Positions 37,016 to 45,849 of a stretch of DNA of 64,000 nt are shown piece after piece. Both the position numbers and the translations under genes were made by a program. This DNA is from Acidimicrobiaceae bacterium. GTDB taxonomy: Bacteria > Actinomycetota > Acidimicrobiia > Acidimicrobiales > Poriferisodalaceae. Under the pieces are notes generated by a model, which made no database searches, was not told where the DNA came from, and worked only from the letters and a program-made list of their open reading frames with translations. Numbering within the stretch: position 1 is the stretch's first letter; each line of letters opens with the position of its first letter. Location: the NCBI GenBank assembly GCA_905182565.1, contig CAJJCB010000012.1, forward strand, positions 1 to 64,000, read 5' to 3'.

Positions 37016-37492
37016 TTAGACTGCTTCAGAAAAGCTAACCGGGTGTTTCTTAGGGAAAAGTTCAATAATTGCTTGATCTAGCTGTTCTTTAACACCGGCA
37101 AGTGGGAGGACATTTAGGACGCCCTGCCCTTTCTTTATTAGATCAATTATTTCGTCACCTGAAACCAACAAAGCCGATGTGCCATTTATGACGAGATTGG
37201 CCGACGCCACATCTTCCCCTAGATTTTCGCGCAGGTAAGAGAAGACTTCTCGAACTAGTTCAAGCCTGATCCCTGCATCCAGAAGGGTTTTGATTACTTT
37301 AAGCTCAAGGAGATTTTGGTACGAGTAACGACGCCGACTTCCACTACCTTTTGCGTCGCTTAGAGAAGGTCTTATTAGATCAGTTCGAGCCCAATAGTCG
37401 AGCTGTCGATAAGTGATGCCTACAAGTTCAGCTGCTCTGCTACCGGCGAAACCTTCTTCCAGTAACCCTTCGTTTTTAGATTTTTGAGCCAC
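37016..37492 (-). CDS. MerR-family transcriptional regulator (Rv1828-like)
   Basis: A 158-residue DNA-binding regulator. The winged helix-turn-helix is AAELVGITYRQLDYWARTDL with a basic wing GSGSRRRYSYQNLLELKVIK and a helical dimerisation part IRLELVREVFSYLREN; the C-terminus lacks metal-binding Cys. Order merR, DUF151, FHA and gcvH matches Mycobacterium Rv1828-Rv1826, where the regulator belongs to the same neighbourhood. The start is GTG 37492. An inverted repeat about 100 bases upstream may be its operator. Confidence 0.86.
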   Translation of the reverse strand: MAQKSKNEGLLEEGFAGSRAAELVGITYRQLDYWARTDLIRPSLSDAKGSGSRRRYSYQNLLELKVIKTLLDAGIRLELVREVFSYLRENLGEDVASANLVINGTSALLVSGDEIIDLIKKGQGVLNVLPLAGVKEQLDQAIIELFPKKHPVSFSEAV

Positions 37493-37589
37493 TGCATCTC
37501 CTCGACACTTGGAAGTTCCGAGCTCTTGCTCGAACTACACGCGTGTTACTAACCATAGAATGCTTATCCACACTTAGCAAACACCCTAA

Positions 37590-37616
37590 GCGCGATTATC
37601 GCGCGCTGCGCGCGAT
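37590..37616. promoter_or_regulatory. overlapping inverted repeats between DUF151 and merR
   Basis: Two dyads share bases: GCGCGA-TTA-TCGCGC (37590-37604) and ATCGCGCG-CTG-CGCGCGAT (37598-37616), both perfect. They cannot form together. They lie in the 161-base gap about 38 bases past the DUF151 stop and about 100 bases before the merR start. No U tract follows on either strand, so a MerR-type operator is more likely than a terminator. Confidence 0.45.
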
Positions 37617-37653
37617 GATTTAGTGTCGCAGACGTAGAGATAGTGGCACTTGC

Positions 37654-38178
37654 CTAAGAAAAATCATCTGGGTTCAGGCCATCGAGAAACTCCTTGAATT
37701 CGTCAAGAAGTTCATCGGGCGCAATTTCTTCAACTGGAGCGTCAGCTTCGACATTATCAAAATCACCTAATGGCGTTTCAATTATTTGTCCCGCAGCAGC
37801 TAACACAACTTGCTGGGCATAAATCGGAATTTCTCTTCGTACGGCGAGAGCAATCGCATCGCTGGGCCGAGCTGAAACCACGTGACTTTTACCATTAAGG
37901 TCAAGTTGAATCTCAGCGAAAAACGTACGCTCTCTAAGCTCGGTAATTACTACCTTCGAGATCTTTGCACCTATTTCTTCTAACAAAGCCAGTACCAAAT
38001 CATGTGTTAACGGACGAGCCATTCGGATGCCTTCGATCCCACGATAGATCGCCTGGGCTTCTGGTCCATCAATAACTATAGGCAATACCCGTCCTGCTCC
38101 TGATAACTCTTTAAGTAAAAGCATTGGACTGTTAGAAGGAATTTCTACCTGCACTCCAAGTAATTCCATCTCAATCAT
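37654..38178 (-). CDS. DUF151/bifunctional nuclease family protein (Rv1829-like)
   Basis: A 174-residue protein of the BFN family. MELLGVQVEIPSNSPMLLL begins it, then LPIVIDGPEAQAIYRGIEGI, RPLTHDLVLALLEEIGAKI and RPSDAIALAVRREIPIYA. The acidic C-terminus is typical of actinobacterial members. A nuclease activity has been reported for plant homologues; the bacterial role is unclear. The start is placed at ATG 38178. It sits between FHA and merR genes on the same strand. Confidence 0.87.
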   Translation of the reverse strand: MIEMELLGVQVEIPSNSPMLLLKELSGAGRVLPIVIDGPEAQAIYRGIEGIRMARPLTHDLVLALLEEIGAKISKVVITELRERTFFAEIQLDLNGKSHVVSARPSDAIALAVRREIPIYAQQVVLAAAGQIIETPLGDFDNVEADAPVEEIAPDELLDEFKEFLDGLNPDDFS

Positions 38179-38221
38179 GAAACACAATCTAGCCCTATAG
38201 AGACACAACCGTTAGACATAG

Positions 38222-38701
38222 CTAAATTCCGGATTTTGAGACCAAAAACAAAAGCTTAAACTTACCGATTTGAAGCTCATCGCCGTTCGTTAGAAGTATT
38301 GAATCCTCTCCAATGCGCTCACCATTTAGGTATGTCCCGTTCAAAGAGCCGGGATCAGTGATTGAGTAACCCATGGGTGACAGATGCAGCTCAATATGTT
38401 TTCGAGAAACGGTTATATCATCAAGGAAAACATCGCTCTCTGGATGACGACCCACAGTCACGAAATCCTGCTCAAGAATAAACCTGCTTCCAGCTCGGTG
38501 ACCAGCAGCAACAATTAAAGCAGCCCCATTTTTCAGACCTGAAGTCATTTCTGGATCAGTTTCGAAGATCTCTTTGTCCGTTAAATCTAATCCTTCAGTT
38601 CTGTCTTCATTACTACGTTGTAGCTCTACACCGCAACTGGAGCAAAAGCGCGCTCCGATATCATTTCCATGGGAACAGTTACTGCAAGGAATAGATGACA
38701 T
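38222..38701 (-). CDS. FHA-domain protein with N-terminal zinc ribbon (GarA-like)
   Basis: A 159-residue protein. A zinc ribbon at about 6-24 has the pairs CSNC and CSSC. An FHA domain at about 70-155 contains VTVGRHPESDVFLDDITVSR, SRKHIEL and SLNGTYLNGERIG, the phosphothreonine-binding loops. Synteny with gcvH, DUF151 and merR suggests a GarA-like regulator of central metabolism controlled by Ser/Thr kinases. The N-terminal ETTSVFRADF-type phosphorylation motif of GarA is not seen; the zinc ribbon replaces it, so control may differ. It starts three bases after the gcvH stop. Confidence 0.87.
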   Translation of the reverse strand: MSSIPCSNCSHGNDIGARFCSSCGVELQRSNEDRTEGLDLTDKEIFETDPEMTSGLKNGAALIVAAGHRAGSRFILEQDFVTVGRHPESDVFLDDITVSRKHIELHLSPMGYSITDPGSLNGTYLNGERIGEDSILLTNGDELQIGKFKLLFLVSKSGI

Positions 38702-38704
38702 AAA

Positions 38705-39097
38705 TCATGCCTCTGGGTCTTGGGAAACGAAAGCAAGATATCTTTCAGCGTCCATGAGTAATTCTAAATGACCGATATCAGTCGGCTTGATTACGCAAAC
38801 CCAACCGTCTCCATAAGGGTCTTCGTTGACTAATTCAGGCTCATCTTCCAACACTTGGTTTACTTCTACTATCTCCCCAGCTAACGGAGCAAAAATATCG
38901 GAGACCGACTTAGTCGACTCCACCTCTGCAAACGCCAGGTCACTGGCAATAATGGTTCCGACCTGCGGCAAGTCAACATAGACAACATCACCAAGGGCAT
39001 CTTGCGCAAAGTCAGTAATACCAACTCTGACGTAGGCACCCTCGTGCCGAACCCATTCATGATCTTTCGAATATCGAAGCTCTTCTGGAGTCTGCAT
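38705..39097 (-). CDS. gcvH: glycine cleavage system H protein
   Basis: A 130-residue lipoyl carrier of the glycine cleavage system. RYSKDHEWVRHEGAYVRVGI is the N-terminal signature and VESTKSVSDIFAPLAGEIVE carries the lipoyl Lys63. It is separated by 20 kb from gcvT-gcvP and is not preceded by a glycine riboswitch here, so its expression follows the pgsA-merR block. The start is ATG 39097; a TTG six bases upstream is in frame. Confidence 0.95.
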   Translation of the reverse strand: MQTPEELRYSKDHEWVRHEGAYVRVGITDFAQDALGDVVYVDLPQVGTIIASDLAFAEVESTKSVSDIFAPLAGEIVEVNQVLEDEPELVNEDPYGDGWVCVIKPTDIGHLELLMDAERYLAFVSQDPEA

Positions 39098-39147
39098 TAG
39101 CAAAACCCTAGCCGACGATCAGCAAGTTATGGCTGCAACAACTTGCG

Positions 39148-39738
39148 TTAGTCAATTCTTCCAGAGCGACCCTCTTGCAACGCCTGACGAGCTAACGGGA
39201 TATAGCCGAACGCTGAGTAATAATGAATCGGCATCCCAACAACGATGCAAACCCAAGCTCCTACATTGAACAAAGTTGCTCCCTGAACGTCACTAGCTCC
39301 AGCTAAGAAAAAAGGAAACGCAAACATAACAAAAAATGTTCCAGTTTTACCCCACCAGGTAACGTCGATCTTACGCGCCCCCAAAGCTGCTATCACGATC
39401 GCAACTATCGCCACCAAGGCTTCTCTTATAAGAGCAAGCGCCGCTACCCAGATAGACACTGAACCATCTACCATAATGGCGAAGATACCAATAAGGAGCA
39501 TTAGCCGGTCAGCCGTAGGATCTAGAATTTTGCCTAATTCGCTTACTTGATTAAATCGTCGCGCTATGTATCCATCTACCCAATCGCTAGCACCTAGAGC
39601 GCCTAGCATCAGAGCAGCAGACCATCTGTCATTTTTTCCAAAAAGTAACCAAATAAATATAGGGATACAACACAGTCTCAAGAGGCTAATCAAGTTCGGA
39701 ACTGTGAACGGCCTCCAATCGGTTCGCTCTTCTACCAT
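39148..39738 (-). CDS. CDP-alcohol phosphatidyltransferase (PgsA-like)
   Basis: A 196-residue membrane enzyme joining a CDP-diacylglycerol head group. The CDP-alcohol motif D-x2-DG-x2-AR-x8-G-x3-D-x3-D is intact: Asp52, Asp55, Gly56, Ala59, Arg60, Gly69, Asp73 and Asp77. N-terminal TVPNLISLLRL and about five hydrophobic segments fit phosphatidylglycerophosphate synthase. Mycobacterium has a pgsA gene near the same gcvH block. The exact alcohol (glycerol-3-phosphate or inositol phosphate) is not settled by sequence. Confidence 0.87.
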   Translation of the reverse strand: MVEERTDWRPFTVPNLISLLRLCCIPIFIWLLFGKNDRWSAALMLGALGASDWVDGYIARRFNQVSELGKILDPTADRLMLLIGIFAIMVDGSVSIWVAALALIREALVAIVAIVIAALGARKIDVTWWGKTGTFFVMFAFPFFLAGASDVQGATLFNVGAWVCIVVGMPIHYYSAFGYIPLARQALQEGRSGRID

Positions 39739-39781
39739 GACCCATAGCGTAGAGCGTCAAGCTCCTAGTTAAGCTTCATAC

Positions 39782-40201
39782 ATGACATCCGTTTTTAGCA
39801 AAATTATCTCCGGTGACTTGCCTGGTACTTTTTTGTGGGACGACGAATTGTGCGTTGTGTTCATGTCTATAAACCCTGTCGAAAAAGGCCATGCTTTATT
39901 AGTTCCGAAATTAGAAATCGATCACTGGCTTGATGCACCTGAGGATCTTCAAACACACTTGATGAAAGTCGCCAAGATCATCGGCAAGGCCCAGCAGAAG
40001 GCATTTAATCCGAATCGAGTCGGTTTAATGATCGCCGGATTTGAAGTGCCTCATCTCCATATCCATTTGATTCCGGCTTACACCATGGAAAGTCTAAACT
40101 TTACCGAGGTTCCACAAGTGGCTACCATCGAGGAGCTCAGCGAAGCCGCAAATCAGATCAAACATTATCTGGAACCCCGCACGGGAACCGGCAATGACTG
40201 A
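39782..40201 (+). CDS. HIT-family nucleotide hydrolase/transferase
   Basis: A 139-residue histidine-triad protein. SVFSKIISGDLPGTFLWDDE is the conserved start, HALLVPKLEIDHW follows, and the triad His91-x-His93-x-His95 is in PHLHIHLIPAY. Members hydrolyse nucleoside phosphoramidates or dinucleoside polyphosphates. It is divergent from pgsA and ends 20 bases before thrB. Confidence 0.9.
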   Translation: MTSVFSKIISGDLPGTFLWDDELCVVFMSINPVEKGHALLVPKLEIDHWLDAPEDLQTHLMKVAKIIGKAQQKAFNPNRVGLMIAGFEVPHLHIHLIPAYTMESLNFTEVPQVATIEELSEAANQIKHYLEPRTGTGND

Positions 40202-40221
40202 CGAACGCTTACTGTACGATC

Positions 40222-41034
40222 GTGACCATGCTGATCTCTGTTCCTGCGTCAACTGCTAATTTAGGTGCAGGTTTTGATTGCCTAGGCCTTGCTTTAGATC
40301 TGAAATTCAATGTCCATATTGATGACCCTGACCACACGGGCCCTCCGACTGCCGCTAGACATCCAGCCCAGGTAGCTTTCAACAAAAGTGGTGGCACTGG
40401 GCCTATCTACGTAAGCACCGAAATACCTCCTGGTAAAGGGTTTGGTTTTTCGGGAGCAGCGCGCGTAGCAGGTGCCGCTGCAGCGCTTCTTCAGCGAAGC
40501 GGGTCTACCAACTTTTCTGAGTTACTTGAAGCTACAACTGAGCTAGAAGGGCACGCTGACAACGTTGCCGCTTCTATATACGGTGGGCTCACAGTCGTTT
40601 CAGATGGTCGAGTCGTCCGGCTCTCCCCTCATCAAAAATTTCAAATCTTAATGTGGGTTCCTGATTCAGCCACTTCGACTGTCGCTTCGCGACAGAAACT
40701 TCCCAAACATGTCTCATTCGCTGACGCCTCTCAGGCCATCGGAAAAGCAACGCTTATGGTGGCCGCCATGATCACCGGCGACAAATCAGCGCTTCGGACA
40801 GCTTGCAAAGATCAGCTTCACCAGCCCACGAGACTAGAGTCTGCGCCGCAATCTGTCATTGCTCTCGCTAACGCTTTAGAAAACGGCGCGTCAGCTGCAT
40901 GGCTTAGCGGTTCAGGACCATCTATCGCTATCTTGGCGGAACCTCATCTTGTAGAGCACTTGCAATCTTGTATGCCCGAGTCAGGTCACACAAAGTCCGT
41001 CGCAATTTCGCGCTACGGACTACAAGTTAGCTAA
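40222..41034 (+). CDS. thrB: homoserine kinase ThrB (GHMP family)
   Basis: Phosphorylates homoserine for threonine synthesis. The 270-residue GHMP kinase has VPASTANLGAGFDCLGLALD at the N-terminus and an ATP loop PPGKGFGFSGAARVAGAAAA, with LSGSGPSIAIL as motif 3. The loop differs from the common GLGSSSA by GFGFSGA. The start is GTG 40222 or ATG 40228. It overlaps the convergent leuS stop by eight bases in a perfect palindrome. Confidence 0.83.
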   Translation: MTMLISVPASTANLGAGFDCLGLALDLKFNVHIDDPDHTGPPTAARHPAQVAFNKSGGTGPIYVSTEIPPGKGFGFSGAARVAGAAAALLQRSGSTNFSELLEATTELEGHADNVAASIYGGLTVVSDGRVVRLSPHQKFQILMWVPDSATSTVASRQKLPKHVSFADASQAIGKATLMVAAMITGDKSALRTACKDQLHQPTRLESAPQSVIALANALENGASAAWLSGSGPSIAILAEPHLVEHLQSCMPESGHTKSVAISRYGLQVS

Positions 41035-43930
41035 CTACTAAGTTCACCATTCTCCCAGGGATACTAATTACTTTTCTAATCGTCTTTCCATTTACCAAAG
41101 CTGCTATTTTCTCGTCGGCAAGCGCCATGGCTTCTAATGCGGTTGCATCTGTGTCCGCTGCAACCGTCAAACGACTACGAACTTTACCATTAATCTGAAT
41201 CGGAATTTCAATACTATCTTCCACTAGAAAGTTCTTATCGGCGACAGGAAAAGAAGCCTTAACAACAGACGTTTTCTGGCCTAAAAGTTCCCAAAGCTCT
41301 TCCGCTACATGCGGCGTGAGCGGACTTAACAACCTCACAAGCGAGTCAGCGACTTCTCGTGGTACCGGTTCATTCGATCTAGTCAATTCATTATTCAGTT
41401 CAGTAATACGAGCGATGGCTGAGTTGAATCGTAACTCAGCCATAGCATCACCAACTGATTCAATAGTCCTATGCATAAGACGTTTGAGGTCTTCATCTGG
41501 GTCTACATCTGCTACTCGCAGATCCCCGGACGATTCATCTACGAGATTACGCCAAACTCGTTGCAATAACCGGTGCGAGCCCACCACCGACTTGGTTTCC
41601 CACGGACGGTCTTGGTCTAATGGCCCCATAAACATTTCATACAACCGCAACGTGTCAGCTCCATAAGCTGCGTACATGTCATCTGGAGTAACCGAATTTT
41701 TTAGAGATTTTCCCATCTTTCCAAATAAACGAGTTACTTGTTGTCCCTCAAAAGTATGGACACCATCATTTTCCTCTACTTCTTCCGCCTCGACATACAC
41801 TCCCCGACTGTCTTGAAAAGCCGCTGCTTGAATATAGCCCTGATTAAACAACCGCTGAAAAGGCTCCGGCCCAGAGACATGCCCAAGGTCAAAAAGCACT
41901 TTGTGCCAGAACCTCGAGTACAAAAGATGCAGAACAGCGTGTTCCACACCACCCACGTAGAGGTCGACGCCGCCAACCCCGCCGTCATCATCGCTCATCC
42001 AATAACGTTCAACCTTCTCATCAACGAATCGTTCGTCATTTGTCGGGTCAAGGTAGCGAAGGTAATACCAACACGATCCGGCCCATTGAGGCATCGTGTT
42101 GAGCTCTCTTTGGAATTGCCGCTCTCCAAGTCCGTCACCAATATCGTAAGTAGCTGTAGTCCATTCGCTTGCTCTACCTAAAGGTGGTTCCGGATCAGAT
42201 TCCTCGTCTAAATGTCGCGGAGCCCAATCAATAAGATCGGGGAGTTCTACAGGTAGCTGCTCTTCTGGCACAGCTATTGGTATCCCGCTCTCGTCATAAA
42301 CAATTGGAAACGGCTCACCCCAGTATCGCTGTCGAGAGAAAAGCCAATCTCGTAATTTGTATGTAACAGTTCTTTCGCCGCATCCGTTTGCTTCTAACCA
42401 TTCTCGAATCTGCGTCTTGGCCTCAGAAATTTCTAAACCATCTAAGAAGCCACTATTAATTGCTGGCCCATCTCCCGTGTAAGCTTCGCCGTCAAAAGAC
42501 TCTGGTGGCTGAACAGTCCTTACAATTCCTATCTCATACTTTTTAGCAAAATCCCAATCACGTTGGTCTTGACCTGGCACACTCATTACCGCACCGGTCC
42601 CGTATCCCATAAGCACATAGTCAGCTATAAAAATTGGCAGCGACTCGCCGTTTACCGGATTGACACAGTTTGAACCTAGATATACGCCGGTTTTCTCCTT
42701 ATTCTCCTGTCTTTCTAATTCGCTATGCTCTGCGGCCTGTTGTTGGTAACTAGCTACTGCTTCGGCAGGGCTTGCACATTTATTTTTCCAAAGCTCAGGC
42801 GTTCCCGAGGGCCAATCTGTGGCAACCAAACGGTCGATAAGGTCGTGTTCAGGAGCAAGAACCATCGCTGTCGCTCCGAATAAGGTGTCAGGTCTGGTAG
42901 TGAAAACAGTAATTTTTTCGTTTATCGCAAGATCAAAACTAACAAGAGCGCCTTCAGATCTACCGATCCAGTTACGCTGCATCGTCTTCACAGATTCAGT
43001 CCAATCCAGCCGATCAAGATCGGATAGAAGACGGTCTGCGTATGCTGTAATTTTCATCATCCATTGCTTCATCGGTCGCTTGAATACTGGATGGTTTCCT
43101 CTCTCGCTGCGCCCTTCGTTAGTAACTTCTTCGTTGGCTAACACGGTTCCAAGTCCTGGGCACCAATTCACTGGAGCTTCACCCAGGTACGCCAACCGCC
43201 ATTGACTTAGTTCTTTACGATGGTCAGACTCGGTCATTTCCTCCCAAAGACGCCCGTCAATAGTCTTACGGTTTCCTTCTTCGAACAACAATTGCAGCTC
43301 ATCAATGTGTCTAGCTCGGTCAGACTCGACGTCGTACCAACTATTGAATATTTGCAAAAAAATCCATTGTGTCCAGCGATAGAATTCGACGTCTGTAGTT
43401 GCAATGCTTCGACGTTGGTCATGACCTAACCCCAAACGGTCCAGCTGTCTTTGCATGTTCGCAATATTATTTTCTGTATTTTTTCGAGGATGCTCGCCTG
43501 TCTGTCTTGCATGCTCTTCAGCAGGCAGCCCGAAAGCGTCATAACCCATCGTATGCAGAACGTTGTGGCCCGTCATTCTTTTGAACCGAGCGAACACGTC
43601 GGTGCCAATATAACCCAATGGGTGCCCTACATGCAGCCCAGCGCCCGATGGGTAAGGGAACATATCCATGACAAAAAGTTTGGGTAGGTCTATCGCAGCG
43701 CCGTCGGACGAGCTTAGGTCTCCTGATGGATTATCTGTATGGTAGGTACCTTCTCTACGCCATTTTTCCTGCCATTTAGCTTCTATGACCTCAGCTAATC
43801 GAGCATCATACCTATATGGCAAATTCGGATCGGTAAGTTTTTTTTCTGGATGAGAGGAAGGAGTTGACGAGAGCACAGAGGTAAAGCATGCCATGCCCAG
43901 AGAGGTTTTTGTCACATGAACAAAGTTCAT
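41027..43930 (-). CDS. leuS: leucyl-tRNA synthetase
   Basis: A class I leucyl-tRNA synthetase of 967 residues in this frame. The HIGH motif lies in YPSGAGLHVGHPLGYIGTD and the KMSKS motif reads GKMGKSLKNSVTPDD. The editing domain (TTRPDTLFGATAMVLAPEHD) and anticodon-binding C-terminus (SIEIPIQINGKVRSRLTVAA) are complete. The first about 35 residues are not family-like, so the true start may be a downstream codon; AGGG precedes ATG 43930. There is little room for a T-box leader, since the divergent mutA gene starts 48 bases away. Confidence 0.96.
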   Translation of the reverse strand: MNFVHVTKTSLGMACFTSVLSSTPSSHPEKKLTDPNLPYRYDARLAEVIEAKWQEKWRREGTYHTDNPSGDLSSSDGAAIDLPKLFVMDMFPYPSGAGLHVGHPLGYIGTDVFARFKRMTGHNVLHTMGYDAFGLPAEEHARQTGEHPRKNTENNIANMQRQLDRLGLGHDQRRSIATTDVEFYRWTQWIFLQIFNSWYDVESDRARHIDELQLLFEEGNRKTIDGRLWEEMTESDHRKELSQWRLAYLGEAPVNWCPGLGTVLANEEVTNEGRSERGNHPVFKRPMKQWMMKITAYADRLLSDLDRLDWTESVKTMQRNWIGRSEGALVSFDLAINEKITVFTTRPDTLFGATAMVLAPEHDLIDRLVATDWPSGTPELWKNKCASPAEAVASYQQQAAEHSELERQENKEKTGVYLGSNCVNPVNGESLPIFIADYVLMGYGTGAVMSVPGQDQRDWDFAKKYEIGIVRTVQPPESFDGEAYTGDGPAINSGFLDGLEISEAKTQIREWLEANGCGERTVTYKLRDWLFSRQRYWGEPFPIVYDESGIPIAVPEEQLPVELPDLIDWAPRHLDEESDPEPPLGRASEWTTATYDIGDGLGERQFQRELNTMPQWAGSCWYYLRYLDPTNDERFVDEKVERYWMSDDDGGVGGVDLYVGGVEHAVLHLLYSRFWHKVLFDLGHVSGPEPFQRLFNQGYIQAAAFQDSRGVYVEAEEVEENDGVHTFEGQQVTRLFGKMGKSLKNSVTPDDMYAAYGADTLRLYEMFMGPLDQDRPWETKSVVGSHRLLQRVWRNLVDESSGDLRVADVDPDEDLKRLMHRTIESVGDAMAELRFNSAIARITELNNELTRSNEPVPREVADSLVRLLSPLTPHVAEELWELLGQKTSVVKASFPVADKNFLVEDSIEIPIQINGKVRSRLTVAADTDATALEAMALADEKIAALVNGKTIRKVISIPGRMVNLVVS

Positions 43931-43977
43931 TTTCCCTAAGCGAGACGATAGGCAAGAAGTCGAATAGCCTCTAAGTC

Positions 43978-45849
43978 ATGTCAGCAATGTCTTCTAGCAG
44001 CCCAACAGGCGATTTTGTAGCCCCAGATCATTCTCAATGGGAAGAAGCTGCCACTAAAGCTTTGCGCGGTGACTCGCTGAGCTCGATAACTCATCAGACG
44101 ATTGACGGTTTCAATATTGACCCGCTCTACACAGAGCGTGATCACTCAATAGACCACGAACAAATCGGACTGCCCGGAAAGTTCCCCTTTACACGCGGAA
44201 GCAAGCCAGCAAACCAAACTGGGTGGGAAATAAGACAAACCCATGATGCTCTAAATCAAGACGCAAACGAAACAATACTCTTAGACCTGCAACGCGGTGT
44301 CACAGGCATCACCCTTAAGAATTCACCTTCTGAGATCAACGGTCTCGACAGAGTTCTTGCTGATGTGTATTTAGATCTCGCACCAGTCCACTTAGCTCCA
44401 GGCTCAAATCGCGAACAGGCAGAAGCGCTCTTAGGCTTGGCAGAAACTAAGTCTATTGAGACTCATTTGATTAGAGGAAACCTTGGGTTGGACCCAGCTA
44501 GACGAGCTATCCGTCACGCTGAACCTTCTGAAGACCTCGCTCAGACAGTTCAAGAAATTGCAGCTTATGCTTCCACCCTCGCTTCCACTCATCCGAATGT
44601 AACGGCGATAGCGGTAGACGCGTCCACATACGCCGACCTAGGAGCGTCTGACTCCCAAGAAGTTGGCACTGCCTTAGCCATTGGCTTGATGTGGATTCGA
44701 GCATTCTCTGAAACAGAGAGCGATTTGATATCAGCGCTCAAAAAAATAGAGTTTACTTTTTCTGCAGGACCAGACCAGTTCATGACCATCGCAAAACTTA
44801 GAGCGGCTCGAACTTGTTGGGCTCGAATCACTCAGGCCTGCGGGTTAAATGCAGATCAAATCCCTATGCGAGTGCATGCGATCACAGCTTCAACAATGAT
44901 GAGCCAACGAGATCCTTGGGTTAACATGCTCAGAACTACCACAGCATGCTTTGGAGCAGCACTCGGTGGAGCAGATGCAATAACTGTTCAACCATTTGAC
45001 GCAGCTATAAGAGATCCAGAGGCATTGGGGTTCCGAATAGCACGCAACACTCAACTTATTCTGCAAGAAGAGACCAAGGCAGGAGCGGTGACCGACCCCG
45101 CTGGCGGCAGTTGGTACATCGAAGACCTAACCAAAAATTTAAGTATCGCGTCCTGGAGAGAATTCCAACTGATCGAAAAAAATGGTGGTCTGATCTCCGC
45201 TCTCGATTCAGGAATTTTAGCAAACGCTTTCCAAGAAACACGCCAAAAACGAATGACAGACATCGCATCTCGCCGTGCACCTATCACAGGAGTAAGCGAG
45301 TTCCCCGATCTTAATGAGTCCCCAATCGGGAAATGGGAGAAAAGGCAGCTCGAAGAGTTAGATACAGTACTCAACCCTACAACCCCCTACCAGACTGTTC
45401 GCTGGTCTGAACCATTCGAAATAATTCGTGATGCAGCGGAAACCGCTGATCAGAAGCCATCTATTTTTTTGGCCAACCTCGGAGACTTGCCGAGCTATAG
45501 CGCTCGCTCTACCTTTGCTAAAAACCTGTTCGAAGCTGGGGGAATCACAGTAAATGATCGTGGCGGATTCTTTGGCGCTTCTGACACAGCTAAAGCCTTC
45601 CTCTCATCGGGTTGTCAAATCGCTTGTATCTGTTCGTCCGACTCTATTTACTCGCAGGAAGCAGAATCAACTGCAATGGCACTCAAACAGTCAGGAGCCA
45701 CATTAGTATTTTTGGCCGGCCATCAAGGAGACAAAGCCAACCAGTTGAGAGCCGCTGGCGTAGATGATTTCATATTCATAGGCTGCGACGTCCTAGAGTT
45801 ACTGTCGGCGACTCTTAGGCTTTTCACCAACGAAGCGAGTAAATCATGA
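43978..45849 (+). CDS. mutA: methylmalonyl-CoA mutase small (beta) subunit MutA
   Basis: Non-catalytic partner of the B12-dependent mutase, 623 residues. A catalytic-like barrel is present, with [40 protein letters not shown] and [13 protein letters not shown]. The C-terminal domain reads [15 protein letters not shown] where the large subunit has DGHDRG, so the B12-ligating His is absent, as expected for MutA. The stop overlaps mutB by four bases (ATGA), indicating translational coupling. MeaB is encoded 2.8 kb downstream. Confidence 0.95.
   Translation: MSAMSSSSPTGDFVAPDHSQWEEAATKALRGDSLSSITHQTIDGFNIDPLYTERDHSIDHEQIGLPGKFPFTRGSKPANQTGWEIRQTHDALNQDANETILLDLQRGVTGITLKNSPSEINGLDRVLADVYLDLAPVHLAPGSNREQAEALLGLAETKSIETHLIRGNLGLDPARRAIRHAEPSEDLAQTVQEIAAYASTLASTHPNVTAIAVDASTYADLGASDSQEVGTALAIGLMWIRAFSETESDLISALKKIEFTFSAGPDQFMTIAKLRAARTCWARITQACGLNADQIPMRVHAITASTMMSQRDPWVNMLRTTTACFGAALGGADAITVQPFDAAIRDPEALGFRIARNTQLILQEETKAGAVTDPAGGSWYIEDLTKNLSIASWREFQLIEKNGGLISALDSGILANAFQETRQKRMTDIASRRAPITGVSEFPDLNESPIGKWEKRQLEELDTVLNPTTPYQTVRWSEPFEIIRDAAETADQKPSIFLANLGDLPSYSARSTFAKNLFEAGGITVNDRGGFFGASDTAKAFLSSGCQIACICSSDSIYSQEAESTAMALKQSGATLVFLAGHQGDKANQLRAAGVDDFIFIGCDVLELLSATLRLFTNEASKS

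Noticed and set aside
43931-43977. T-box leader for leuS
   Set aside because: Only 47 bases separate leuS from the divergent mutA start, far too short for a T-box; no T-box sequence is present there.
43700-44000. Cobalamin riboswitch before mutA
   Set aside because: No B12-box-like sequence or multi-helix layout was found upstream; the region is leuS coding sequence.
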